From: JAJNBK01 sp035642715
Lineage (GTDB): Archaea; Thermoproteota; Nitrososphaeria; Nitrososphaerales; Nitrososphaeraceae
Direction: 5' to 3'
Assembly (NCBI GenBank): GCA_035642715.1
Contig: DASQRW010000046.1
Location: 1 to 64,000 of the forward strand
Length of the DNA stretch: 64,000 nt
The notes under the pieces: generated by a model
What the model was told of the DNA's origin: nothing
The model's input: the letters and a program-made list of their open reading frames with translations, nothing else
Databases searched by the model: none
Part shown: in pieces, positions 8,327 to 16,454 of the stretch
How the letters are laid out: each line of letters begins with the position of its first letter
How positions within the stretch are numbered: position 1 is the stretch's first letter
Program-made: the position numbers and the translations under genes

Positions 8327-9721
8327 TTATTCTACAAGTAACCTACTTGTTATATCTTTTACCACTACAGACTTTACGTTAACGAACTCCTTAATGCCTA
8401 TTTCAGACAGTTCTCGTCCTATACCAGAATGTTTTATTCCACCAAAAGGAAGACGCGGATCAGACCGTACCATTTCATTTACTGAAACTATTCCACTCTG
8501 AACTTCTCTTGCAAGACGAATACCTCTTTCAATATTATTCGTCCAGATGCTCGCTCCCAAGCCAAATTCTGAATTGTTTGCTTCCCTGATAGCCTCTTCT
8601 TCGTTGTTCACGACAATTATAGGAGCTGCAGGACCAAATACTTCCTCTTTTATGATCTTCATTCCATGATCTACCTGGGAGACTATTGTCGGTTCGTAAA
8701 AAAAGCCATCCCTTTTAATTGAATTTCCTCCGGTTAAAATGCTTGCACCTTTGGTTTTAGCATCGTCTACCTGCTTTGCAAGTGCCTCTCTTTGGCTTTC
8801 ACGAACCAGAGGTCCTACGGTTGTCTTTGAATCCATTGGTTCGCCTACAACTTCTGACTCTGTTTCTTCAACAAAGAGTTTAGTAAACTTGTCCACTATA
8901 TCTTTGACAACAATGAACCTTTTTGCCGCAATGCAGCTTTGACCATTGTTCAGAAGTCTAGATTGAGCTGCCATATGTGCGGTTTGACTTAGATCTGCAT
9001 CTTCAAGAACTATAAAAGGATCACTTCCACCAAGTTCCAAAACGAACTTTTTTAAATCCTTCGTTGCAAGTTCCGCAACTCTTCTTCCAGTATTAACACT
9101 CCCAGTAACTGACACAGCATCTATACCTGACTCTACAAGAGCCTCTCCTGCTCTGTAATCTCCAATTATTGACTGAAAGACATTTTCAGGAAAACCTGCG
9201 TCTTTAAATGCTTGTTCAATTTGCAGAGCTGTTCCCATGCATACACTTGAATGTTTTAGTATTCCAACATTTCCTGCTGTTAATGCGGGAACGGCAAATC
9301 TCATTACCTGCCAAAAAGGAAAATTCCATGGCATAATGCAGGCAATTACTCCGAGTGGTTCAAATGAGACGAAACTTTTACGAAATTCTGTTGGAATTAG
9401 TTCATCTCTTAAAAAAAATTCCGCATGTTCTGAGTAATAATCACAAACCCATGCACATTTATCTATCTCAGCGAGTGATTGTCTTATTGGTTTACCCATT
9501 TCCTCCGTGATTAATCTTGAATAATCCTCTTTGTTTTTTTTCATAACTCTTCCAAGGCGTCGGATATATGTACATCGTTCTGAGATATCGATCTTTTTCC
9601 AATTTTCAAAAGCAATCCTAGCATTTTTTGTTTTTTGATTGACTTCTTCGGTACTCATACTATTATAAGTTGCAATTGCTTTTCCAGTAGATGGATTAAT
9701 TGTTTCAATTGTATTTGACAT
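8327..9721 (-). CDS. NAD(P)-dependent aldehyde dehydrogenase (succinate-semialdehyde dehydrogenase-like)
   Basis: Oxidises an aldehyde to the acid with NAD(P)+. The 464-aa protein carries every ALDH landmark: PWNFP with Asn133, the cofactor loop VTGSVNTGRRVAELA, the catalytic base Glu229 in LELGGSDPF, and the nucleophile Cys263 in GQSCIAAKR. The C-terminal PFGGIKHSGIGRELSEIGIKEF is typical of the succinate-semialdehyde dehydrogenase (GabD-like) branch, so that substrate is a reasonable guess. Residues that fix NAD versus NADP are not decisive here. The gene is single and convergent with the 7751 gene, and lies just downstream of tRNA-Tyr on the same strand. Confidence 0.9.
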   Translation of the reverse strand: MSNTIETINPSTGKAIATYNSMSTEEVNQKTKNARIAFENWKKIDISERCTYIRRLGRVMKKNKEDYSRLITEEMGKPIRQSLAEIDKCAWVCDYYSEHAEFFLRDELIPTEFRKSFVSFEPLGVIACIMPWNFPFWQVMRFAVPALTAGNVGILKHSSVCMGTALQIEQAFKDAGFPENVFQSIIGDYRAGEALVESGIDAVSVTGSVNTGRRVAELATKDLKKFVLELGGSDPFIVLEDADLSQTAHMAAQSRLLNNGQSCIAAKRFIVVKDIVDKFTKLFVEETESEVVGEPMDSKTTVGPLVRESQREALAKQVDDAKTKGASILTGGNSIKRDGFFYEPTIVSQVDHGMKIIKEEVFGPAAPIIVVNNEEEAIREANNSEFGLGASIWTNNIERGIRLAREVQSGIVSVNEMVRSDPRLPFGGIKHSGIGRELSEIGIKEFVNVKSVVVKDITSRLLVE

Positions 9722-9778
9722 ATCCTAGTATCGGATATTCATATATAATAACCAATTAGGTCTGGGAAATGAATTGTA

Positions 9779-9948
9779 TCCCGCGGGCAGGATCTGCTCC
9801 AACATAGTTGTTAGCTAAGTTTGTTTGAGCCTGCGACTCTTCGGTTACTGCAAGTTGTGCGCCTAATAGGCTGGTTCTCGTGGTCAGCTAATGAGAGAGT
9901 AAGCCGACATCTACAGCCGAAAGCTCTACCAGGCTGAGCTACCGCGGG
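9779..9948 (-). tRNA. tRNA-Tyr (GUA) with two introns
   Basis: On the minus strand CCCGCGG (from 9948) pairs with CCGCGGG (9786-9780), followed by discriminator A at 9779. D-arm GCTC/GAGC and anticodon stem TTCGG/CCGAA are intact. The loop is CTGTAG|A with anticodon GTA. A 65-nt intron (9910-9846) sits at the canonical 37/38 site. The T stem GCAGG/CCTGC encloses a loop broken by a second insertion of about 31 nt (9823-9793) near position 59/60. Removing both gives a 74-nt cloverleaf. The second intron contains a CTAACA/TGTTGG hairpin, as expected for a bulge-helix-bulge substrate of the splicing endonuclease. No CCA is encoded. T-loop position 54 reads C rather than T, and the intron-2 edge could move by a base. 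Confidence 0.9.
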
Positions 9949-9992
9949 ACAGTTCGATTGTTGTAGGAATTATATATAATCGTGACTGGCGA

Positions 9993-10964
9993 TTAATCTA
10001 AATATCTTGCTACATCCATGGCAAAGTATGATACTATCCTGTCTGCACCCGCCCTTTTTATCGAGACAATAGAATTAACTTTAGCTTCTTCTTCTTCTAT
10101 CCATCCTCGTCTCCCTGCAGCCTTTACCATAGCATATTCACCAGAAACATTCTGAACGGCAAGAGGAAATTTAAAAATTTTTTTTATCATGTAGATGATA
10201 TCCAGGTATGCCATTGATGGTTTTATCATAACCATGTCTGCTCCTTCCCTAATGTCACTTTGAATTTCTCTCATTGTCTCTTTTGGATTTGTATATGCTA
10301 TCTGGTAAGATGATTTATTCAGTTTATTATAATTGCACTTGTTTGAAAAAGTAGCCGATCTGAAAGGTGTGTATAGTGACGAGTGATACTTCGCAGAATA
10401 TGATAAAATTTTAGTATTTTTAAAACCATGCTTATCAAGTGATCTCCTTATTGAAAGTACTTGACCATCCATCATTGAAGAAGGTGCGACTATATCAGCA
10501 CCTGCCTCTGCATGGCTTGTAGCGATGTCGGAGAGAACGTGTAACGTAGAATCGTTGTCTATTTTGCCATTATCCATGAAAACTCCGCAATGACCAGAGA
10601 AATTATACTGGCACAGACATACGTCAGTTGTGACATTGACCGATTTTCCGAAGTTACCCTTAATCAATAACAATGCACGCTGTACTATTCCATTTTTTTT
10701 TGAAGCATAGCCACCACGACGGTCCCGTTGCTTAGGAATGCCAAAGATAATTATCGATGAAATTCCAGCATCTAACACCTTCTGAACTTGGCTGATAGTT
10801 TCTGACAATGGAGTTATTGTCATTTCAGGCATCGCATCGATACAATGAATTTCCATTCCGGGTTCTTGAACAAAAATTGGAAAAACCATGTGTTTCTTAT
10901 ATAGCCCTACTTCTTTGCAAATTCTACGATACATATTGTCAATACCAATGCTATGTGTTTGCAC
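9993..10964 (-). CDS. hemB: Delta-aminolevulinic acid dehydratase (porphobilinogen synthase)
   Basis: Condenses two 5-aminolevulinate molecules to porphobilinogen, the second common step of heme/cobamide synthesis. At 323 aa it has normal length. The zinc-binding triad is seen as Cys116, Cys118 and Cys126 in DVCLCQYNFSGHCG. The two active-site lysines are Lys192 (LSYSAKYHSS) and Lys248 (DMVMIKPSMAYLD). The Arg-rich N-terminal segment usual in the family is reduced to a short HSIGIDNMYRRICKEVG. The start is GTG at 10964; an in-frame TGA lies just upstream, so it cannot extend. No other tetrapyrrole genes are adjacent. Confidence 0.93.
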   Translation of the reverse strand: MQTHSIGIDNMYRRICKEVGLYKKHMVFPIFVQEPGMEIHCIDAMPEMTITPLSETISQVQKVLDAGISSIIIFGIPKQRDRRGGYASKKNGIVQRALLLIKGNFGKSVNVTTDVCLCQYNFSGHCGVFMDNGKIDNDSTLHVLSDIATSHAEAGADIVAPSSMMDGQVLSIRRSLDKHGFKNTKILSYSAKYHSSLYTPFRSATFSNKCNYNKLNKSSYQIAYTNPKETMREIQSDIREGADMVMIKPSMAYLDIIYMIKKIFKFPLAVQNVSGEYAMVKAAGRRGWIEEEEAKVNSIVSIKRAGADRIVSYFAMDVARYLD

Positions 10965-11392
10965 AAGTACAAGGAATCATATTGTTATCCGTATATGAAT
11001 ACTTGCTGTGATATCTATAAATGTACACGTTAAAAAATTATATTATTCTAGCGAGGTCTATTACTAAAAAATAAGATATTGATTTGTTTCATTCTTTTTT
11101 CATACTTTACGTTTTCCTATGTCATTGTAATAATAACCATTACTAAAAAGAAAGACTTGAATCTGAATCATGATTGATTTAAAAGGTAATCATCAAATTA
11201 AATGAGCACCTAATTAGTTCCATCATGTGAAAAGTTACCCGTAGGATCAAAACGGAGTATACATTTATGAAAAGAAATGATGAGTATACTTTTAATCAAG
11301 AATATAAAGCATTATTGAATTAAAGGATATGACTCCAACCACGAAGATTTCATTGAACCACGTTTTCTAAATCACAATCATTCGAATAAAAG

Positions 11393-11494
11393 ATGATGGA
11401 GGAAGGTGTTACAGTCATAAACCCGGATGAATTAAACAATTATTCAGAGGATGCCCCCTGTGTAATGTTTTATAATGGCTACCCAGCATGGTAA
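11393..11494 (+). CDS. Possible 33-aa small protein
   Basis: ATG at 11393 opens 33 codons to TAA, reading MMEEGVTVINPDELNNYSED and then APCVMFYNGYPAW. The residue mix is balanced (Pro, Gly, Trp, Tyr, one Cys), unlike chance AT-rich translation. No family is recognised. It is alone in a long intergenic region, so it is offered only as a candidate. Confidence 0.35.
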   Translation: MMEEGVTVINPDELNNYSEDAPCVMFYNGYPAW

Positions 11495-11611
11495 GTCCTT
11501 AGATTTACTCCTATGCTATTAAATAGTTAATTATGTTTGTATAAGAGGATGACAATCCCTGTATTTTACATATAAATAAAAACAGCTAAACAAGCTCTGA
11601 GTGTACTAAAC

Positions 11612-11793
11612 TTAAATTTGCGTAGGTCGTCTCCTAGAGTTTAAATCTAATGCACTTTCTTCTCTATTTTGTAATTCCATCACCGCATATTTGCAGAAAC
11701 ATCTTCATCAAAATAAAGGTAATAATTATAACCACGCCTTAATGTAGACAAATATCTATCTACCACTTTACTTGTATATAATTCTAAACTCAA
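11612..11793 (-). pseudogene. Frame-broken small gene, about 60 codons
   Basis: From a TTG at 11793 one frame reads MSLELYTSKVVDRYLSTLRR...NYYLYFDEDVSANM and hits TGA at 11682. A neighbouring frame continues AVMELQNREESALDLNSRRR to a TAA at 11612. Adding one base at ATGCGG (about 11686) would join them into a single 60-residue protein. Both halves look like coding sequence. It may be a decayed gene or a one-base assembly error. No known family. Confidence 0.35.
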
Positions 11794-11920
11794 GATCGGC
11801 AGCTTCAGCGTTAAGTTTTATTTGCTCAAGTTTTTTAAATGAGTTATCATATAGCCTTATTAGTAAATAAATAACATAGCCAACATGTGATTATTAATGA
11901 AATAAAAAGAACTGTTATTA

Positions 11921-12886
11921 ATGAATTTTATAATACTAAAACACAAACTAGATAGATATGTACAGAGTTTAATCCTGGATACTGCAATGAAACGCGTCAC
12001 AATTGGTATACCCTCATACAACGAAGAACGGAATATAATCAACCTTTTACGTTCGTTGAACTTTCAATATTCAAATGATTATTTTTTCATTTCAGAAATA
12101 ATCATTTCAGATGATTCTACTGATAGCACACCACAATTAGTCGAAAGGTTCGCCGAAAAAAATTCCCATCTTAACATTAATTTGATACATCATTGTGAGA
12201 GAAGAGGAGCTGCGGCTGGTTGGAATGAAATCTTCAGCAGATCTGCTGGAGATGTCATTGTATTATATGACGCTGATATTGTTATCGATAAAGATACTAC
12301 ATCACAACTTGTATCTTTTTTAGAAAAAGGAAGTGGACTGTGCGCCTCAAATCCAAAGCCGATTCAAGATAAAGGGATAGCCGGGAGGGCATCTTCGTTC
12401 ATTGCATACTGGCTCAGGTCAGTTAGGAATCGAGGTTTGTCACAATATACTGTCATGGGTAGAGCTCTTTCCCTGACTTCTGAAGTTGCAAAAAAAATAA
12501 GCATACCAAGCGACATAATTGCGATAGATCTATATCTTCAATGTAAGATCCTAGAACTTGGCTTAGATATTTTCTATAATGATAATGCATGGGTTTATTT
12601 CAGACCTGCAAATAAACTCTTTGACTTTGCTTCACAAGTTATCAGAGCATCTCTTGGTCACAAACAAGTTTATTCTCACTGCTCGAAATTTAAAAATAAT
12701 CTTCCCTTAAAAATTGCTGTTATTGAGGCGGCGCGTAATTTGATCCATGATCCAATAGGAGCTCTGTCTGTTCTTATTTGCTACACAATGATTCCATATT
12801 ACAAATTGAAGATAAAAGAAGCAGGATCTGCTAAATGGTATACAGCGGATAGCACAAAGGCATTTGATCATGACGTTAGGGTATAG
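11921..12886 (+). CDS. Family 2 glycosyltransferase
   Basis: Transfers a sugar from a nucleotide-sugar or lipid-sugar donor. The GT-A fold start is clear: VTIGIPSYNEERNI, then IIISDDSTDSTPQL, and the metal-binding DxD-like region VLYDADIVIDKDT near residue 116. The C-terminal region has no strong membrane segment, so the enzyme is probably cytoplasmic or peripheral. The drawn start gives 321 aa; an internal ATG at 11987 (MKRVTIGIPSYNEE) would give 299 aa and is also credible because the fold begins there. It has long gaps on both sides. The acceptor is unknown. Confidence 0.85.
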   Translation: MNFIILKHKLDRYVQSLILDTAMKRVTIGIPSYNEERNIINLLRSLNFQYSNDYFFISEIIISDDSTDSTPQLVERFAEKNSHLNINLIHHCERRGAAAGWNEIFSRSAGDVIVLYDADIVIDKDTTSQLVSFLEKGSGLCASNPKPIQDKGIAGRASSFIAYWLRSVRNRGLSQYTVMGRALSLTSEVAKKISIPSDIIAIDLYLQCKILELGLDIFYNDNAWVYFRPANKLFDFASQVIRASLGHKQVYSHCSKFKNNLPLKIAVIEAARNLIHDPIGALSVLICYTMIPYYKLKIKEAGSAKWYTADSTKAFDHDVRV

Positions 12887-13010
12887 TCTGCTTTTTAAAA
12901 GAAGATCCTGCCTTCTCAACTAATCGACAATATCGTCTGAGGAAAGTAGAGAGTCTGTCTAAATCTATTATGATAAAGTAAATAAAATCATTTATGTACT
13001 TAAGAGGAAC

Positions 13011-13055
13011 AACTCGAATGGATATTATTATTATTATGGTTATTCCATTTGAGTT
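13011..13055. repeat. Inverted repeat, 12-bp arms
   Basis: AACTCGAATGGA (13011-13022) and TCCATTTGAGTT (13044-13055) pair over 12 positions with one G-U-type mismatch, enclosing an AT-rich loop with a (tat) run. It could fold in RNA as a stable hairpin downstream of the glycosyltransferase. Confidence 0.7.
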
Positions 13056-13072
13056 ATCGTCATTACTAAAAG

Positions 13073-13093
13073 ACTTGCATGCTTGATGCAAGT
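13073..13093. repeat. Perfect 8-bp hairpin
   Basis: ACTTGCAT (13073-13080) and ATGCAAGT (13086-13093) are exact inverted copies around a 5-base loop. It begins 17 bases after the larger inverted repeat at 13011-13055, suggesting one structured RNA element or a 3'-end structure. Confidence 0.7.
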
Positions 13094-13479
13094 TACTGTC
13101 ATTGTTAATTTCACAATAGAATTATACATTCTAACTGTGTTCTAGTTTTATATAAATATGAAATATCCAATAGATTAATTACTCTCTGTCATAGTATGGA
13201 TAGGTCTGTACCCATTTAATTTAATTTAATTTTATTTGATGTTATTTGCATGCGCACATCAGTATTATATTATTTACTAGTCAATCTTAATAATAGTATG
13301 TTTGATAATCGATTATATATGCTAATTAATAAAAAAAGCAGATATTAACTTCGAATTATAGTAATTGAAACCTTCAAGAAGTATATCCACTACCTCAAGC
13401 TTACTCTACGTAAGACAAGTCCAGATAGTATTTGGACAGGTCATAATATATATACGTTAGGAAATTAACAGAAAATGGG

Positions 13480-14082
13480 TTGGTTGTGGCACTGGGGTCT
13501 GTACTTGGATATATTTGTACGCCACATGAAAAACAATCTGATTCCTTAATAGATATGTGGAAACAAAATAACATTATTTCTGATATTTACTTTGTCACAG
13601 CAACATTCTCTGATGAATCCCTTCCTTACTTCCCCAAGAGAGCAAATCACTATATCGTTGCATCCTTTAAAGATGTGCAAATTGTTTTAGAAGATATGCG
13701 GAGGCAAAATATGGACAGCTTGTCATTCATCTTTAATCTGAATAGTCCGTTTTTTGAGCGCTGTGGTGAGAAGCTAAACTATATTTCGACATATTTCACA
13801 AAATACAATTACAGTGAAATAGAAATATGCGATATCGAGAACGTTATAATGAACAGAGAGCGTGTAAAAAAAGCGAGTTTAGCTAATATTCGAATATTGA
13901 CTACAGACCAGCTGAAGTTTACTTTTCCTTATTCTAAGAACGTTATAGTACTCGAAGTAGAAGGAAAAAAAACACATCAGAGCGACCAAAAGTATTGTGA
14001 AAGAACCATGATGGAGGTAGCCAGAAAAGGCATCTCTCTAAATAATCTTATGAGCTTTTCTATATTGGAAAAATTAAAGTAA
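13480..14082 (+). CDS. Hypothetical protein, about 200 aa
   Basis: An open frame from TTG at 13480 (GTG at 13486 is an alternative; no in-frame ATG near the front). The sequence looks like a soluble alpha/beta protein: SDIYFVTATFSDESLPYFPK, NYSEIEICDIENVIMNRERV. There are no cysteine clusters, membrane helices or nucleotide motifs. I do not recognise a family. An ATG at 13475 lies in another frame and gives only about 22 codons. It sits between a structured intergenic region and the aIF5A gene, all on the plus strand. Confidence 0.6.
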   Translation: MVVALGSVLGYICTPHEKQSDSLIDMWKQNNIISDIYFVTATFSDESLPYFPKRANHYIVASFKDVQIVLEDMRRQNMDSLSFIFNLNSPFFERCGEKLNYISTYFTKYNYSEIEICDIENVIMNRERVKKASLANIRILTTDQLKFTFPYSKNVIVLEVEGKKTHQSDQKYCERTMMEVARKGISLNNLMSFSILEKLK

Positions 14083-14284
14083 TAAGTTAAAATGGTAAAT
14101 ATGCAATTATCAGGGTATCAGATTTACATTTTAAACGAGTAATATTTCCTATTAAAAGAGTAGGAAAGAATTTTTTGAATAATAAAAGAGAGGCTGATTA
14201 AATGCTTAGTACAAGCTTCATAATTATTTTATTGACAATAGATATACCTAAATATGCATAAAAGTCCTAAAATTCTGATAAATA

Positions 14285-14677
14285 TTGAGCAGGCCGATGG
14301 ATCTTGGGAGCCTTAAAGTTGGTTCTTATATTATGATAGATGGCGAGCCTTGCAGGATAGTGTCTTATGATCATAGCAAACCCGGAAAGCATGGATCAGC
14401 AAAAGCAAGAGTAGCAGCAATGGGAGTTTTTGATGGCTCAAGACATAGCCTTGTATCTCCCGTTTCGGCTAATGTAGAAGTTCCTCTAATAGATAAAAGA
14501 AATGGTCAAGTGATTTCCATTTCTGATCGGATGCTTCAAATAATGGATCTTGAGACATTCGAGGTATTTGAAACATCCTCAGTAGAAGATGAAATTCGAG
14601 ATAAGATCAGACAAGGGGGAGAAGTTGAATATTGGAAAGTTATGGAAAGAGTAAAAATTGCAAGAGTTAAAGGCTAA
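14285..14677 (+). CDS. eif5A: Translation initiation factor aIF5A
   Basis: The ribosome-binding factor that relieves stalling during elongation and helps termination. The 130-aa protein has the SH3-like N-domain with the hypusination loop SKPGKHGSAK; Lys35 is the residue that deoxyhypusine synthase would modify. The OB-fold C-domain (SDRMLQIMDLETFEVFE) follows. The start is TTG at 14285 (MSRPMDLGSLKVG), supported by family length and by the absence of an earlier in-frame start. A stand-alone gene. Confidence 0.95.
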   Translation: MSRPMDLGSLKVGSYIMIDGEPCRIVSYDHSKPGKHGSAKARVAAMGVFDGSRHSLVSPVSANVEVPLIDKRNGQVISISDRMLQIMDLETFEVFETSSVEDEIRDKIRQGGEVEYWKVMERVKIARVKG

Positions 14678-14789
14678 TTGCTTTTATTCTCGAAGCCTTA
14701 GACAATGAAATCTTCAGAATATGTCTGGCCTATCTTTTCGTATTTCAGAAATAGGAACAATTATAATCTTCTATAATAACTAAAATTCT

Positions 14790-14924
14790 ATGAACTCTAC
14801 CAGCCAGAAAACAATGCCAATATGTTTTTCTCCAGAGCAATTGAAATTTATAGAAAAGTATGCAAAATTAAAAGGCATGCTAAACACTAGTCAGGCTATC
14901 GAGGATATACTAAAGGCAAATTAA
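14790..14924 (+). CDS. Small 44-aa helical protein, possible ribbon-helix-helix type
   Basis: ATG at 14790 to TAA at 14924. The core, CFSPEQLKFIEKYAKLKGML followed by NTSQAIEDILKAN, has a short polar strand and then two amphipathic helices with the pattern seen in minimal ribbon-helix-helix DNA-binding proteins (S-P-E-Q-L-x-x-I; N-T-S-Q-A-I-E-D-I-L). It starts about 110 bases after the aIF5A stop and ends 30 bases from the convergent P-II gene. A role in local regulation is inference. Coding status is well supported by composition. Confidence 0.7.
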   Translation: MNSTSQKTMPICFSPEQLKFIEKYAKLKGMLNTSQAIEDILKAN

Positions 14925-14954
14925 AGGAACACCTACATCGTTCATCCACTGCTT

Positions 14955-15299
14955 TCAGACAGTGGATTCTCCGCGCTGTTTTGATCCTATATCTATGGCG
15001 TCATCGACATCTGATATGAAAATTTTGCCTTCTCCAGCAAGACCTGAACTGGTACTACTAAGAATTTTTTCCACGACCTTATCTACCATTGCATCCTTAA
15101 CTACTATTATCACTGTGGCATTAACATTAAACTCTGGTCTATAGGTCGAAGTGCCTCTTCCTGACTGCAATTCAGGTCTTGGAACTTGTCCTCTGCCCTT
15201 TGACTCATAATACGTCAACCCGCCAAGTTGAATTTCCGCCATGGCTGCAAATGCTCTCCCCAGTCTAGCATGTGGAATTACCGCTTCGATTTTCTTCAT
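14955..15299 (-). CDS. P-II family nitrogen regulatory protein
   Basis: A trimeric sensor of ATP/ADP and 2-oxoglutarate that controls ammonium transporters and other nitrogen targets. The 114-aa protein shows the P-II start MKKIEAVIPHARLGRAFAAM, a T-loop of about 20 residues (KGRGQVPRPELQSGRGTSTY) and the nucleotide-binding C-terminal segment AGEGKIFISDVDDAIDIG. The T-loop Tyr lies in RGTSTYRPEF, near the position modified in bacteria; no uridylyltransferase gene is seen here. There is no amt gene beside it, unlike the usual glnK-amtB pair. Convergent with the 14790 small gene. Confidence 0.92.
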   Translation of the reverse strand: MKKIEAVIPHARLGRAFAAMAEIQLGGLTYYESKGRGQVPRPELQSGRGTSTYRPEFNVNATVIIVVKDAMVDKVVEKILSSTSSGLAGEGKIFISDVDDAIDIGSKQRGESTV

Positions 15300-15578
15300 A
15301 ATATGAAATACCCGATGAAAGAATATATATTGATTTTATTAAATATTATGGATTGTTTTTAAATTGTTACTTGATAAACATTAAGAACTTCATTGTACAA
15401 ATACTGAATAGCAGCTCCTGATTGTATTACGGATTACACAAGATTAATTATTTTCAAAGCTTCAGATGGATGTATCATCATCTAATATAGAAGTTTAATC
15501 AGCGTAGATATGTTAAGACTATGCAATCAATTATTGATCAGACTAAATCAGCAGTTTTCAAATGTTCTTAGTAGATAT

Positions 15579-15806
15579 TTAACAATTTTTTTTCTTAATA
15601 TTTCTCTGCTTTATAATATTATTGTATGAGTGAAATTTCTTAGTATGATCACGCATCTGTTCCATTCCTTCAAAGCTCATATTACACTTCTTACAGTAAT
15701 ATAGAAGATCTTTTCCATGTATAATCTGCTTATGCTGCATTAATTCTTCAATCTTTCTAAACTTCTTTCCACAGGTTTCACAGATATTTTTCTTAAATAT
15801 GCCCAT
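15579..15806 (-). CDS. Small C2H2 zinc-finger protein
   Basis: A 75-aa protein with two zinc-finger units: CETCGKKFRKIEELMQHKQIIH and CKKCNMSFEGMEQMRDHTKKFH. Both fit C-x2-C-x12-H-x3/4-H. C2H2 fingers of this kind occur in Thaumarchaeota and may bind DNA or RNA. The C-terminus is Lys/Asn-rich. The start codon is 2 bases downstream of the neighbouring 145-aa zinc protein gene, so the two are almost certainly cotranscribed. Confidence 0.8.
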   Translation of the reverse strand: MGIFKKNICETCGKKFRKIEELMQHKQIIHGKDLLYYCKKCNMSFEGMEQMRDHTKKFHSYNNIIKQRNIKKKNC

Positions 15807-15808
15807 GG

Positions 15809-16246
15809 TTATATCTCCTTCTGGTTTCTCTTATCCCAGCAATGTCTGCATAACTGTCCGTCTATGTTCCATTTGGGCTTGGGATTATAACGTATAAATC
15901 CCATTTTTTTGTTGCATATAGAACAAAAATTCCGTTTTTTTTCATAACTCAAGTCTTTCTTCTCAAAGCAATCATTACACAAGTAACTGCCTGAGTTGAT
16001 ATTCCATTGCCATCGAGGTTTCTTTTTTTCTGATTCTGATTTAAGTACTTTGTTACATATTATACAATTGTCTTGAATTTCTTCATATTGTTGTTGTCTT
16101 GCGATAAATTCCTTTGTTTTTTCGATATGACAATCCGCACATAAATAGCCTTCTATATTCCATTCCTTGCCTGGTTTGTATTTATATTTAAGCTCCTTGT
16201 TACAAAGAGAACAGAATATGCTCCTTTTCTTTTCAAACAGCCTCAA
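15809..16246 (-). CDS. Triple zinc-ribbon/treble-clef repeat protein
   Basis: A 145-aa protein made of three related units, each with CxxC, a Lys/Trp-rich spacer and a second CxxC. The units run FCSLCNKEL...WNIEGYLCADCH, NCIICNKVL...WNINSGSYLCNDCF and FCSICNKKM...WNIDGQLCRHCW. Twelve cysteines in six pairs imply three zinc sites. The repeated W-N-I turn shows internal duplication. It lies 2 bases upstream of the C2H2 gene on the same strand. No known family name comes to mind; nucleic acid or protein binding is likely, enzymatic activity unlikely. It diverges from nirK across about 200 bases. Confidence 0.75.
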   Translation of the reverse strand: MRLFEKKRSIFCSLCNKELKYKYKPGKEWNIEGYLCADCHIEKTKEFIARQQQYEEIQDNCIICNKVLKSESEKKKPRWQWNINSGSYLCNDCFEKKDLSYEKKRNFCSICNKKMGFIRYNPKPKWNIDGQLCRHCWDKRNQKEI

Positions 16247-16401
16247 GTAATATAAAAAGAAGTAACTAAGGTGCTATATGATAGTTGTTAATAACTTAGA
16301 GGTAGAGTTAACCATAGCTTTTAGCAATCTTGTTAATAGTGATGAGTTAAGTACATTCTATTATAATATCCAGATATATGTATCATATCTAATACTGAGA
16401 C

Positions 16402-16411
16402 TTATAATTTA
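16402..16411 (+). promoter_or_regulatory. Possible TATA box of nirK
   Basis: The sequence ttataattta lies about 45-50 bases before the nirK ATG. With the usual archaeal TATA-to-start distance of about 25 bases, transcription would begin near 16430 and leave a leader of roughly 25 bases. Placement is by eye only. Confidence 0.35.
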
Positions 16412-16454
16412 AACGGTTAAAGGTTTTAATACGGCATAAAATAACCTCGAGATA

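Larger units (their letters stand above)
10965..11920. other. Long intergenic region with possible small or decayed genes
   Basis: Nearly 1 kb without a large gene. It holds a 33-codon plus-strand ORF (11393-11494) and a frame-broken minus-strand reading (11612-11793), both listed separately. A further open but start-less minus-strand stretch runs about 11857-11770 (ending LEFRIIYK). The rest is AT-rich with no repeats or RNA genes that I can support. Confidence 0.4.
12887..13479. other. Intergenic region with two strong hairpins
   Basis: No gene supported. Two inverted repeats lie close together (13011-13055 and 13073-13093, listed separately), 120-200 bases after the glycosyltransferase. 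The remainder is A/T-rich with simple taat/tattat runs. Confidence 0.5.
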
